From assembly GCF_026965555.1 (NCBI RefSeq), contig NZ_CP114040.1:7068001-7132000 (forward strand): DNA of 64,000 bases, read 5' to 3'. The notes below the pieces were generated by a model, which worked only from the letters and a program-made list of their open reading frames with translations, made no database searches and had not been told where the DNA came from. The stretch is from Nannocystis punicea. GTDB taxonomy: Bacteria > Myxococcota_A > Polyangia > Nannocystales > Nannocystaceae. Positions 1 to 8,580 of the stretch are shown piece by piece (positions within the stretch are counted from its first letter, which is position 1; each line of letters opens with the position of its first letter). A program made the position numbers and the translations under genes.

Positions 1-73
1 ACCAGGTGCCCGAGCGGTCGAGCCGGCGATGCACTCGCGCTCCGGACTGTCGCCCAGGCCCCGAGCACCTTCG

Positions 74-440
74 CCTGTCCTTTCGACCAGGCAGACGAGA
101 CCGGCGGCCCACCTCTTCCTCCGAACGGACGCTCTCGTGGGGGAGACGGCATCCGACTGTCCCTTCGAGCAGACGCACTCGCCGAGACGCCGGCCGCCCG
201 CCTGCCCTTTCGACCAGGTCACTCCCCCGCCCGCCTGACCTTTCGACCAGGTCGCTCCCCCGCCAGCGCACCCGCCTGCCCTTTCGACCAGGTCACTCCC
301 CCGCCCGCATGTCCCCGCATGTCTCTTCGACCCGATCACACACCGGGGGCTGTCTCTTCGACCAGGCGTGATGGACACGGGCCGCGAGCCTCCGCCCATC
401 CGCGCGTAGCTTCCCCATGACTGTCCTTTCGACCTCGCGC
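74..440. repeat. Array of short imperfect palindromes, CCTGNCCTTTCGACCAGG type
   Basis: This gene-free stretch holds at least six copies of an 18-base motif close to CCTGTCCTTTCGACCAGG, at about 74, 201, 234, 275, 350 and 421, with diverged copies at 155 and 319. Copies at 201-292 are separated by a shared CACTCCCCCGCC-like spacer. Each has outer arms CCTG/CAGG around a pyrimidine-rich loop, so it can fold as a weak hairpin. It appears to be a diverged relative of the CATGTCC/GGACATG palindrome found elsewhere in the window. The short open frames across it look non-coding. Confidence 0.7.
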
Positions 441-520
441 ATGACCATCCTGTCGCTCCACCCCCTTCGCGCCGCCCCTCGCCCGCGCAGTTCGGCGCCG
501 CACCTCTCCGGAGGTGCCCC

Positions 521-1306
521 GTGAGCGACGAGGGCCGCCTGATCGAGACCGTCCTGGCGCCGGGGCTCGTGCGCTGGACGATCAGCAACCCGCGCAAGCG
601 CAACGCCCTCTCCCCCGTCATGCTCGCCGCCATCGAGGCCGGCGCGCGGGCGCTCCGCGGCGAGGTCGTCCTGCTCGACGCGGCCCCGGGGCCCTGCTTC
701 TGCGCCGGCTTCGACCTCGACGCCTTGCCCGAAGGACAGGTCGACGCTCCGACCGCCGCGGCCCCCGACGCCCCGCTGATCACCGCCTCCGCTGCGCTGC
801 AGGCCTGCGACGCCCTGGTCGTCGCCGTCGTCCACGGCGAGGTGTTCGGCGCCGGCGTCGAGCTGGTGGCGGCCTGCGACCTGCGCCTCGCCGCCCACGG
901 CGTCCGCTTCACCGTCCCGGCCGCGCGCCTCGGCGTCGTCTACCACGCCGAGGGCGTCGCCCTGCTGCAGCGCGTGTTCGGCCCGGCGCTCGCGCGGCGG
1001 TTGCTGCTCGCGGCCGAGGCGATCGGCGCCGACGAGGCCCACCGCGCCGGGGCGCTGCTCGGCCTGCACCCGCCCGACGAGCTGGCCGGCGCCGCCGAGG
1101 CGTTCGCAGCCCGGCTGCGGCAGGGCGCCCCGCAGAGCCTCCGGGCCCACCGCGACCTGCTGCGCGCGCTCGACCGCGGCGGACCGACGGCCGAACAGCT
1201 CGCCGCCCACGAGCAGGCCCGCCGCCTCGCCTACACCAGCGAGGACTTCCGCGAGGGCCGGGCGGCCGCGCGGGAGCGCCGTGCCCCGCGCTTTCGCGGC
1301 AGCTGA
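521..1306 (+). CDS. Enoyl-CoA hydratase/isomerase (crotonase) family protein
   Basis: The 261-residue product has the crotonase fold signatures. Residues 57-67 (PGPCFCAGFDL) give the first oxyanion-hole loop and residues 105-124 (HGEVFGAGVELVAACDLRLA) the second, which together bind an acyl-CoA thioester. Such proteins act on CoA thioesters in the cytoplasm. Where hydratases carry a PE-x-x-LG catalytic glutamate, this one reads PAARLG, and the second usual glutamate position also seems to be occupied by arginine, so classic hydratase activity is doubtful; isomerase, hydrolase or another crotonase chemistry is possible. The GTG start at 521 is chosen because GGAGGT lies just upstream. It stands alone with no pathway genes beside it, so the substrate cannot be named. 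Confidence 0.9.
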   Translation: MSDEGRLIETVLAPGLVRWTISNPRKRNALSPVMLAAIEAGARALRGEVVLLDAAPGPCFCAGFDLDALPEGQVDAPTAAAPDAPLITASAALQACDALVVAVVHGEVFGAGVELVAACDLRLAAHGVRFTVPAARLGVVYHAEGVALLQRVFGPALARRLLLAAEAIGADEAHRAGALLGLHPPDELAGAAEAFAARLRQGAPQSLRAHRDLLRALDRGGPTAEQLAAHEQARRLAYTSEDFREGRAAARERRAPRFRGS

Positions 1307-1581
1307 CGCACCTCCGGACCTGCTTCCCCACTCGGGGTTCGGCTCGCTCTGCTGCGAGCAAGGCTACGCCGCCTACCTCGCCGATCCCCGGGCAAGGGCC
1401 GCATGGGTCCGGGCTCCCGCTCACTCCGAGCGACGCCTGCATCGATGCGAGTTCGCACTTGGCCCTGCGCAAGCTGCATGGATGCGAGTCCGTGCCCGCT
1501 CCCGAGCACGTGGTTCGAGGACACCTCCGCGAACCATCGGTCCGCGCCCCGCGCCCCGCGCGTCGTGGTAGACGACCCCGC

Positions 1582-2694
1582 GTGGAGCCCCGAGCACACT
1601 GTCCGCAGTGCCGTCGCCCGCGGCAGGTGTGCTGGTGCGACGCTCTCGTGCCGGTGCCCAGCCGCACCCGGGTCGTGTTCCTGCAGCACCCGCGCGAGTT
1701 CAGGGTCGGCGTCGGCACCTGCCGCATGGCCCACCTCTCGCTGCCCGGCTCGCAGCTGCACGTCACCCACGATCCCGACCGCCAGCCTGCCCTCGCCGCG
1801 CTGCTCGCCGCGCCCGACACCCACCTGCTGTTCCCCTCGCCCGACGCCACCGACGTCGACGCCCTCACTCGCGCCCCGCGCACGCTCGTGGTCGTCGACG
1901 GCACGTGGGCCAACGCGCGCAAGCTCGTCGGCCGCAGCGCCCTGCTGCGCGCGCTCCCGCGGCTGTCCTTTCGCCCCGAGTTCGCCAGCAACTACCGGAT
2001 CCGCCGCGAGCCCGAGGACCACTGTCTGTCCACCATCGAGGCCACCGCGCACGTGCTCGAGCGCCTCGAGCGGGCGCCCGGTCGTTACACCCCGATGCTG
2101 TCGGCCTTCGAGCGCATGGTCGACATGCAGCTCCAGTACGTCGCCACGCGCGCCGGCGCGGACCGCCACATCCGCCACAAGCCGCCGCCGAAGCCCCCGG
2201 TCGACCCGCTCGCCCCGCTGAAGGCCGCGCTGGACCGGCTGGTGCTGCTGCACGTCGAGCCCAACGCGTGGCCGTACGGCACCCCGGACTCGCCGCCCGT
2301 CGAGGCCATCGAGCTGCGGGCCCTGCGGATCGCCACCGGCGAGCGCTTCACCACCTTGCTGGCCCCGCGCCAGCGCCTGTCCCCGCGCGTCGCCCACAAC
2401 CTCGACCTCCCGGAGGAAGCCATCCACGCCGGCGCCCCGCTGAGCGACACCCAGGCCGCGTGGCACCAGTTCCTCGGCCCCGACGCGGTGCTCGGCATCT
2501 GGGGCTACCACGCAGTGTCCCTCCTGCGCGGCGAGGCCGGCTGGATCCTCCCCCCCGTGCTCGACCTGCGGGCACTGTGGCAACGGGCGATCGGCCGGGC
2601 CGAGAATCTCCCTGACGGTCGCGGCCGTGCCCCGCGCCGCTTCGCCGCGATCGAGCAGTCCCTGCACGCGCTCATGACCGGCGCGTGCCAGTGA
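1582..2694 (+). CDS. DTW-domain protein (tRNA-uridine aminocarboxypropyltransferase type) with C-terminal exonuclease-like domain
   Basis: The 370-residue product starts with a Cys cluster (C7, C10, C17, C19) and has the DGTW motif at residues 106-109, both hallmarks of the DTW family. Characterised members (E. coli TapT/YfiP, human DTWD1/2) transfer the aminocarboxypropyl group of S-adenosylmethionine to a tRNA uridine (acp3U). Residues 1 to about 195 form this domain. The remaining ~165 residues resemble a DnaQ-type 3'-5' exonuclease: a strand and turn like the ExoI motif (HVEPNAWP), then iELRALRI, LLAPRQRLSP and IHAGAPLSD. The acidic metal ligands are largely missing (DxET replaced by HVEP; WGYHAVSLL has no Asp), so nuclease activity is unlikely. 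The GTG at 1582 is the last start before the Cys cluster; no strong ribosome site supports it. Domain fusion is inferred from the sequence pattern. Confidence 0.85.
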   Translation: MEPRAHCPQCRRPRQVCWCDALVPVPSRTRVVFLQHPREFRVGVGTCRMAHLSLPGSQLHVTHDPDRQPALAALLAAPDTHLLFPSPDATDVDALTRAPRTLVVVDGTWANARKLVGRSALLRALPRLSFRPEFASNYRIRREPEDHCLSTIEATAHVLERLERAPGRYTPMLSAFERMVDMQLQYVATRAGADRHIRHKPPPKPPVDPLAPLKAALDRLVLLHVEPNAWPYGTPDSPPVEAIELRALRIATGERFTTLLAPRQRLSPRVAHNLDLPEEAIHAGAPLSDTQAAWHQFLGPDAVLGIWGYHAVSLLRGEAGWILPPVLDLRALWQRAIGRAENLPDGRGRAPRRFAAIEQSLHALMTGACQ

Positions 2695-2805
2695 CCCCGG
2701 CGGCGAAGGTCGACCCTCGCGTCCTCGGTGGCGCTCCAGTGTCGCCACGAGCGCGACGATCTTTCTTCGCAGCGTAACCTGCGCGGCCAGAGTTCGAGCC
2801 CAGCC

Positions 2806-3417
2806 TCAGGGCTTCGGGATATGCAGGGTCTTGCTGATCATCAGCGAGCCCGACAGCGCGAACATCAGGACCAGCGGGTGCAGCTGCCAGCCGAGGTCGA
2901 TCACGCCGAACCACAGCGATTCGCCGAGGTGGCCCTGCCAGGCGGCGAGCGCCAGGACGACCACCAGCACGAGGCTGGTCGGAATCGGCGTCCCCTCGAA
3001 GTAGCGGACCTTGCCGTCGTCGCCCGAGAGCGACTCTGCGGTGACGTTGTAGCGGGCCAGGCGGCTCACGCCGCAGCACACGAAGTACGACAGGATGACC
3101 CAGTCCCAGCCGCCCTGCATGCCGCAGGCGTACGCCAACGCGGCCGGCGCCACGCCGAACGAGATCACGTCCGCGAGCGAGTCGAGCTCGCGGCCGAGCG
3201 CGGACGACTTGCGCCGCCAGCGGGCGATGCGTCCGTCGAGCGCGTCGAACAGGAACGCCAGGGGGATCAGGGCCATGCCGCGCAGCAGGCCGATCGGGCG
3301 CCCGTCCTGCAGGAAGCGCATCGCGGCGAAGACGGCCCCGGTGCCGCAGAAGGCGTTCGCCAGGGTGAACCAGTCGGCCAGGTGAAAGTCGCGGATCATG
3401 GAGAAGTGGCGCTTCAT
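2806..3417 (-). CDS. pssA: CDP-diacylglycerol-serine O-phosphatidyltransferase (phosphatidylserine synthase)
   Basis: The 203-residue membrane protein carries the CDP-alcohol phosphotransferase signature DGx2ARx8Gx3Dx3D, seen as DGRIARWRRKSSALG followed by RELDSLAD. The Asp residues bind divalent metal and catalyse transfer of phosphatidic acid from CDP-diacylglycerol to serine, the first step to phosphatidylethanolamine. Several hydrophobic helices flank the motif. The opening MKRHFSMIRDFHLADWFTLA matches the family, and the ATG at 3417 has GAGGAG about seven bases upstream; a longer open frame to 3525 adds 36 unlikely residues. The gene stands alone, convergent with the DTW gene. A phosphatidylserine decarboxylase is not seen nearby. 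Confidence 0.92.
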   Translation of the reverse strand: MKRHFSMIRDFHLADWFTLANAFCGTGAVFAAMRFLQDGRPIGLLRGMALIPLAFLFDALDGRIARWRRKSSALGRELDSLADVISFGVAPAALAYACGMQGGWDWVILSYFVCCGVSRLARYNVTAESLSGDDGKVRYFEGTPIPTSLVLVVVLALAAWQGHLGESLWFGVIDLGWQLHPLVLMFALSGSLMISKTLHIPKP

Positions 3418-3775
3418 CGGGGTGCTCCTCGCGTGGTTCAGGGTGCCAAATGTCGGCGTGAATTGCAGAGCCGCCAGCGAGCTCGAGCGCAGAGGGTCAC
3501 GAACGAGCCAGGGCCGGCGCGTCATCCTCCCGCGCCGGCCCCACGATCACGGGCAAGCTCGAGCCCACGTGGCGAGCTCCGCGGCCCTCACGGGCGTGCG
3601 CTGATTCGTCGAGGGGACCACGAGGTCGCTGCGCACTTCCGACGGCGCCGAGGCGAAAGCAGCGGCCCCAGTCGCGGCGACCTGCCTGCGCGCCCCGGTC
3701 GCTACTGTCGGCCGGCCGCGAAGAAAGCTCGTCGCGCTCCTGTAGGGTTCTCCTCGCCGGCGACACTGGATCGCA
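3418..3775. other. Intergenic region between divergent genes
   Basis: This 358-base stretch lies between pssA (leftward) and the S9 peptidase (rightward) and must hold both promoters. I see no convincing gene, repeat or clear sigma-70 boxes in it. Confidence 0.5.
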
Positions 3776-5866
3776 ATGATTCGAGAATCGGCATTCACCG
3801 CGGTCTGGGCCCTCGCCTCCGCCCTCGGGTGCGCTCCGAAAGCCGGGCCTGCCCCGGCCGACCCGGCAGCGGCCCCGGGTCTCGCGTCGGCGGCATCTCC
3901 CGGGCCCCGCCCCGACACCACGCTCATCCCTCGCGCGGTGCTGTTCGGCAACCCCGAGCGCGAGGCCCCGGTGCTGAGCCCCGACGGCCAGCAGCTGCTG
4001 TATCTGGCGCCGGTGCAGGGCGTGCTCAACGTGTGGGTCGGCCCCGCCGATCGGCCGGACCAGGCCAGGCCGATCACGCGGGACGCGTCGCGGGGCATCC
4101 GGGTCGCGCTGTGGAGCGCCGGCGGCGAGCGCGTGCTCTACCTTCAGGACCGCGACGGCAAGGAGAACTGGCGGCTCTACGCCGTCGATCCGGCGACCGC
4201 GAAGGAGATCGATCTGTCGTCGGGCCCGAACGCGCGCACGCTCCCCGCGCAGCTCAGCTACCGCCGGCCGCACGAGGTCGTCGTCATCGCCAACGACCGC
4301 GACCCCGCGTGGCACGACGTCTACAGCATCGACGTGCGGACCGCGAAGCGCCGGCTGCTCTTCAAAAATGATCAGCGCCTGAGCTGGTTCCTGATCGACG
4401 ACGACCTCGAGGTGAGAGGGGGCGTTCGCGGCACCGCCGACGGCGGCATGGAGATGCTCGCGCCGCGGGGCAAGCGATGGCAGCAGCTGCTCGCGGTCGG
4501 GCTCGTCGACGAGCGGACCACGGAGCCGGGGAGCATCGACGCCGACGGCCACACGCTGTACCTGAAGGACAGCCGCGGGCGCGAGACCGCGGCGCTGGTC
4601 GCCCGCGACCTCGAGACCGGCCAGGAGCGAGTGCTCGCCGAGCACCCGAAGGCCGGCATCAGCGACTGGATCGAGGACCACGAGACCCATCGTCCGCTGG
4701 CGGTCTCGTTCACGCATCTGCGGCAGGAGTGGCAGGCGCTCGACAAGACGATCGAGGCCGACCTGACGGAGCTGCGCGCGGTCGCCGACGGCGAGCTCGC
4801 GGTGGTCAGCCAGTCGCGGGACGGCAAGCGGTGGGTGGTGCAGTACCGCGTCGACGACGGGCCCGCCCGCTATTATTTGTACGATCGCAACGACCGGCGG
4901 GCGAAGCTGCTGTTCACCGCCGACGCCGAGCTGGCGGCGCACCAGCTGGCGAAGATGCGACCGGTGGTGATCCGCGCCCGCGACGGGCTCGAGCTGGTGT
5001 CGTACTACACCCTGCCCGTCGGGGCCGACCCGGACGGCGACGGCCTGCCGAACGCGCCGTTGCCGACGGTGCTGGTCGTGCACGGCGGGCCGTGGGAGCG
5101 CGACACCTGGGGCTTCTCGCCGCACCATCAATGGCTGGCGAGCCGCGGCTACGCGGTGCTGAGCGTCAACTTTCGCGGCTCGTCCGGGTTCACCAAGAGC
5201 TTCATCAACGCGGGCGACCACGAGATGGGCGGCAAGATGCACGACGACCTGCTCGACGCGGTCGCCTGGATGGTCGAGCAGCGGATCGCCGATCCCGAAC
5301 GGGTGGCGATCATGGGCGGGAGCTACGGCGGCTACGCGACACTGGTCGGGCTGACTGTCACGCCGGAGACCTTCGCCTGCGGGGTCGACCTCGTCGGACC
5401 GTCGAACCTCGAGACGCTGCTCGCGTCGGTCCCGCCGTACTGGGTGGCGACCGGGTTGCGCTTCAAGGCGCGCTGGGGCGACCTCGACACCGAGGAGGGA
5501 CGCGCCCTGCTGCGCGAGCGCTCGCCGCTGCACCGCGTCGAGGCGATCAAGCGGCCGCTGCTGATCGGCCAGGGGGCGAACGACCCCCGGGTCACGCAGC
5601 AGGAGTCGGACCAGATCGTCGCGGCGATGCAGGCCAGGGGCCTGCCTGTCACCTACGTGCTGTATCCCGACGAGGGCCACGGGTTCGGGCGGCCCGAGAA
5701 CGCCATCTCGTTCAACGCGATCACCGAGGCGTTCCTGGCCCGCTGCCTCGGCGGGCCCTACCAGCCGATCGGCGACGACTTCAAGAACGCCAGCCTGATC
5801 GTCAAGACCGGGGCCGAGCACGTGCCGGGGCTCAACGACGCGCTGCGGGCCGCCGGCAAGCCGTGA
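3776..5866 (+). CDS. S9 family (prolyl oligopeptidase/acylaminoacyl type) serine peptidase, probably exported
   Basis: The 696-residue protein has an N-terminal seven-bladed propeller region (about residues 45-390) of WD/TolB-like strands, then an alpha/beta-hydrolase domain. The nucleophile is Ser516 in GGSYGG, the acid Asp603 in GANDPRV and the base His635 in DEGHGF, a complete catalytic triad in S9 order. Such enzymes cleave oligopeptides, the propeller filtering substrates by size. The N-terminus (hydrophobic segment ending ALASALGC, followed by an Ala/Pro-rich stretch) reads as a signal peptide with a plausible lipobox, so it is probably a periplasmic or outer-membrane-anchored lipoprotein. 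The ATG at 3776 is the only start that keeps this signal. It appears monocistronic. Confidence 0.93.
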   Translation: MIRESAFTAVWALASALGCAPKAGPAPADPAAAPGLASAASPGPRPDTTLIPRAVLFGNPEREAPVLSPDGQQLLYLAPVQGVLNVWVGPADRPDQARPITRDASRGIRVALWSAGGERVLYLQDRDGKENWRLYAVDPATAKEIDLSSGPNARTLPAQLSYRRPHEVVVIANDRDPAWHDVYSIDVRTAKRRLLFKNDQRLSWFLIDDDLEVRGGVRGTADGGMEMLAPRGKRWQQLLAVGLVDERTTEPGSIDADGHTLYLKDSRGRETAALVARDLETGQERVLAEHPKAGISDWIEDHETHRPLAVSFTHLRQEWQALDKTIEADLTELRAVADGELAVVSQSRDGKRWVVQYRVDDGPARYYLYDRNDRRAKLLFTADAELAAHQLAKMRPVVIRARDGLELVSYYTLPVGADPDGDGLPNAPLPTVLVVHGGPWERDTWGFSPHHQWLASRGYAVLSVNFRGSSGFTKSFINAGDHEMGGKMHDDLLDAVAWMVEQRIADPERVAIMGGSYGGYATLVGLTVTPETFACGVDLVGPSNLETLLASVPPYWVATGLRFKARWGDLDTEEGRALLRERSPLHRVEAIKRPLLIGQGANDPRVTQQESDQIVAAMQARGLPVTYVLYPDEGHGFGRPENAISFNAITEAFLARCLGGPYQPIGDDFKNASLIVKTGAEHVPGLNDALRAAGKP

Positions 5867-6194
5867 CGCGCGGACCGGCAGCGGCCCGGGGAAGCGCGGC
5901 GCCGAGTGGAGCGCCGGATGTCCTTTGCGACATCTCATGAGAACGCCGGAGGCGGCGGCGACGGACCGCCGACCACCGGCGGACCCCGGCGCGACGCGAT
6001 CGCAGGAGCCCGGCGCATGCTCGCGGGCCTGGCTCCGCGCACCCCCGTACGGCCCCTTCGTGCCGGACGACCTCGACCGCGCCTCTTGCGCACCTGCGAG
6101 CGCGTGCGGACGCACTTTCGCCCCACCCTAACCTGGTGAAACCATTGGCTAACGTTGAGGCTGTCGACGATTGTTTGTTATCTTCCGCGGCCTC
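5867..6194. other. Intergenic region upstream of the GatB/YqeY gene
   Basis: This 328-base spacer has no convincing gene. Its last ~70 bases (about 6118-6190) are clearly richer in A+T than the surroundings, with TTGAGG at 6153 and TGTTAT near 6174, a possible promoter with slightly short spacing. This is a weak suggestion only. Confidence 0.4.
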
Positions 6195-6653
6195 ATGTCC
6201 GTCAAAGACCAGATCGAAGCCAAGCTCCGCGAGGCCCGCCTCGCCCGCGACGAGGCGACCAAGAACGTCATCGGCATGCTCAAGAGCAAGGTCCTGCTCG
6301 AGCTCAAGTCGGGCTCCGGCGCCGAGGACAACGACGCGCTGTGGCTCGACACCCTGAAGTCGTACGCCAAGCAGCTCAAGAAGACGATCGCCGAGTACGA
6401 GAACCTCGGCGAGCGCGGCCAGCAGCTGCTCGCCGAGTCCCAGTTCGAGCTCCGCTTCTGCGAGCAGTTCCTGCCGACCCGCCTCGACGAGGCCGCCACC
6501 GAGGTGCTCGTCCGCGAGGCCGCCGCGGCCAACAACATCACCGACCCCAAGCAGGTCGGCAAGCTCGTCGGCGCGGTGATGAAGAACCACAAGGACCAGG
6601 TCGACTCCGACCTGCTCAAGCAAGTCGCCACCCGCGTGCTCTCGGGCGGCTGA
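6195..6653 (+). CDS. GatB/YqeY domain protein
   Basis: The 152-residue product is a stand-alone version of the C-terminal helical domain of the GatB subunit of tRNA-dependent amidotransferases (YqeY family). It shows the usual order: an N-terminal helix SVKDQIEAKLREARLARDE, an internal EYENLGERGQQLLAESQFE segment and a C-terminal helical bundle with LPTRLDEAATEVLVREAAA and GKLVGAVMKNHK. The family is thought to bind tRNA or act as an accessory to aminoacylation; no activity is established. The start at 6195 gives MSVKDQIEAK; eight further residues are possible upstream. It is convergent with the TfuA gene. Confidence 0.9.
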   Translation: MSVKDQIEAKLREARLARDEATKNVIGMLKSKVLLELKSGSGAEDNDALWLDTLKSYAKQLKKTIAEYENLGERGQQLLAESQFELRFCEQFLPTRLDEAATEVLVREAAAANNITDPKQVGKLVGAVMKNHKDQVDSDLLKQVATRVLSGG

Positions 6654-6702
6654 CGCGGACGGGCGGGCGCCACCGCGAAGTCGCGGCATGCAGCGCCGCT
6701 CG

Positions 6703-6725
6703 TGTCACCGCGCGAGCGGGTGACA
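6703..6725. terminator. Candidate bidirectional terminator hairpin
   Basis: A hairpin with 7-base arms TGTCACC and GGTGACA sits between the convergent GatB/YqeY and TfuA genes, 8 bases after the TfuA stop on its strand. There is no T-tract, so it may be an inefficient terminator or another palindrome copy. Confidence 0.4.
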
Positions 6726-6732
6726 GGGCGAC

Positions 6733-8031
<1,299 letters not shown>

Positions 8032-8080
8032 CCGAGCCTCCGCACCGAGGTCGAGCCGCCGCGAAGCATGGCCTCGAGAA

Positions 8081-8098
8081 CATGTCCCATGCGACATG
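8081..8098. repeat. Palindrome copy, CATGTC/GACATG
   Basis: Arms CATGTC and GACATG around CCATGC. It lies 50 bases upstream of the TfuA start and just outside the 78-base array. Confidence 0.75.
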
Positions 8099-8146
8099 TC
8101 CCATCGCTCCACCATGCGACCCGCCCGGCTGTCGGGCCGGCGTGAT

Positions 8147-8402
8147 ACATGTCCCTTCGGACATGTCTTGATATGCCTGTCACTTCGCCCGCCGGCGCCC
8201 TCCGCTGCGCCGCGCCGACGTGGTGCATGTCCTTGCGGACATGCCTTGATATCCCTGTCACTTCGCTCACCGGCGCGCCGCGCCGCGCCGTGCCGGCGCT
8301 GCACATGTCCGTTCGGACATATCTTGATATCCCTGTCACTTCGCTCACCGGCGCCCTCCGCTGCGCCGCGCCGGCGCGATGCATGTCCCTGCGGACATGT
8401 CT
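8147..8402. repeat. Four palindromes in a strict 78-base tandem array
   Basis: CATGTCC starts at 8148, 8226, 8304 and 8382, exactly 78 bases apart. Each copy is a hairpin of arms (G/A)CATGTCC and GGACAT(G/A) with loops such as CTTC, TTGC, GTTC and CTGC. The rest of the unit, including TTGATATCCCTGTCACTTCG and a GC-rich CCGGCGC stretch, is also conserved. The array sits between the kinase stop and the TfuA start. The 26-codon period keeps several frames open on both strands, but those frames use ATA, TCA, ACA and AGA once per unit, unlike neighbouring genes, so I read the array as non-coding DNA. Confidence 0.9.
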
Positions 8403-8580
8403 TTGCCTCTCCGCCACACACGCAGGCTACCGCAAAACCGCGGCGAGCGGGGCGCTGGCGCTCGCTGCCGTCCCGGCCGCCGCAGCAGCCGTCGGCGACC
8501 TCGTGCCGCGGTCGAGACCCTGGCCCGCGGCGCTCCGAGCTCGGCCTGCTCGACGACAGTGCGACTCGCCCGCTCGGGCG

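Noticed and set aside
6..371. A 121-codon frame at the left edge.
   Set aside because: It reads through repeated palindromes, giving Arg/Pro/Ser-rich sequence with repeated LSTRS and FRPG peptides and no ribosome site.
514..1581. Extension of the DTW gene upstream over the crotonase gene.
   Set aside because: The upstream part is an Arg/Pro/Ala-rich out-of-frame reading of the crotonase gene; the DTW fold begins with the Cys cluster after 1582.
8147..8402. The 78-base array as a CRISPR.
   Set aside because: The sequence between palindromes is conserved, so there are no spacers.
8032..8421. In-frame N-terminal extension of TfuA with repeated CPxGH motifs.
   Set aside because: The proper TfuA start MSGLVVFLGP has a good ribosome site, and the extension is only the palindrome array read in another frame.
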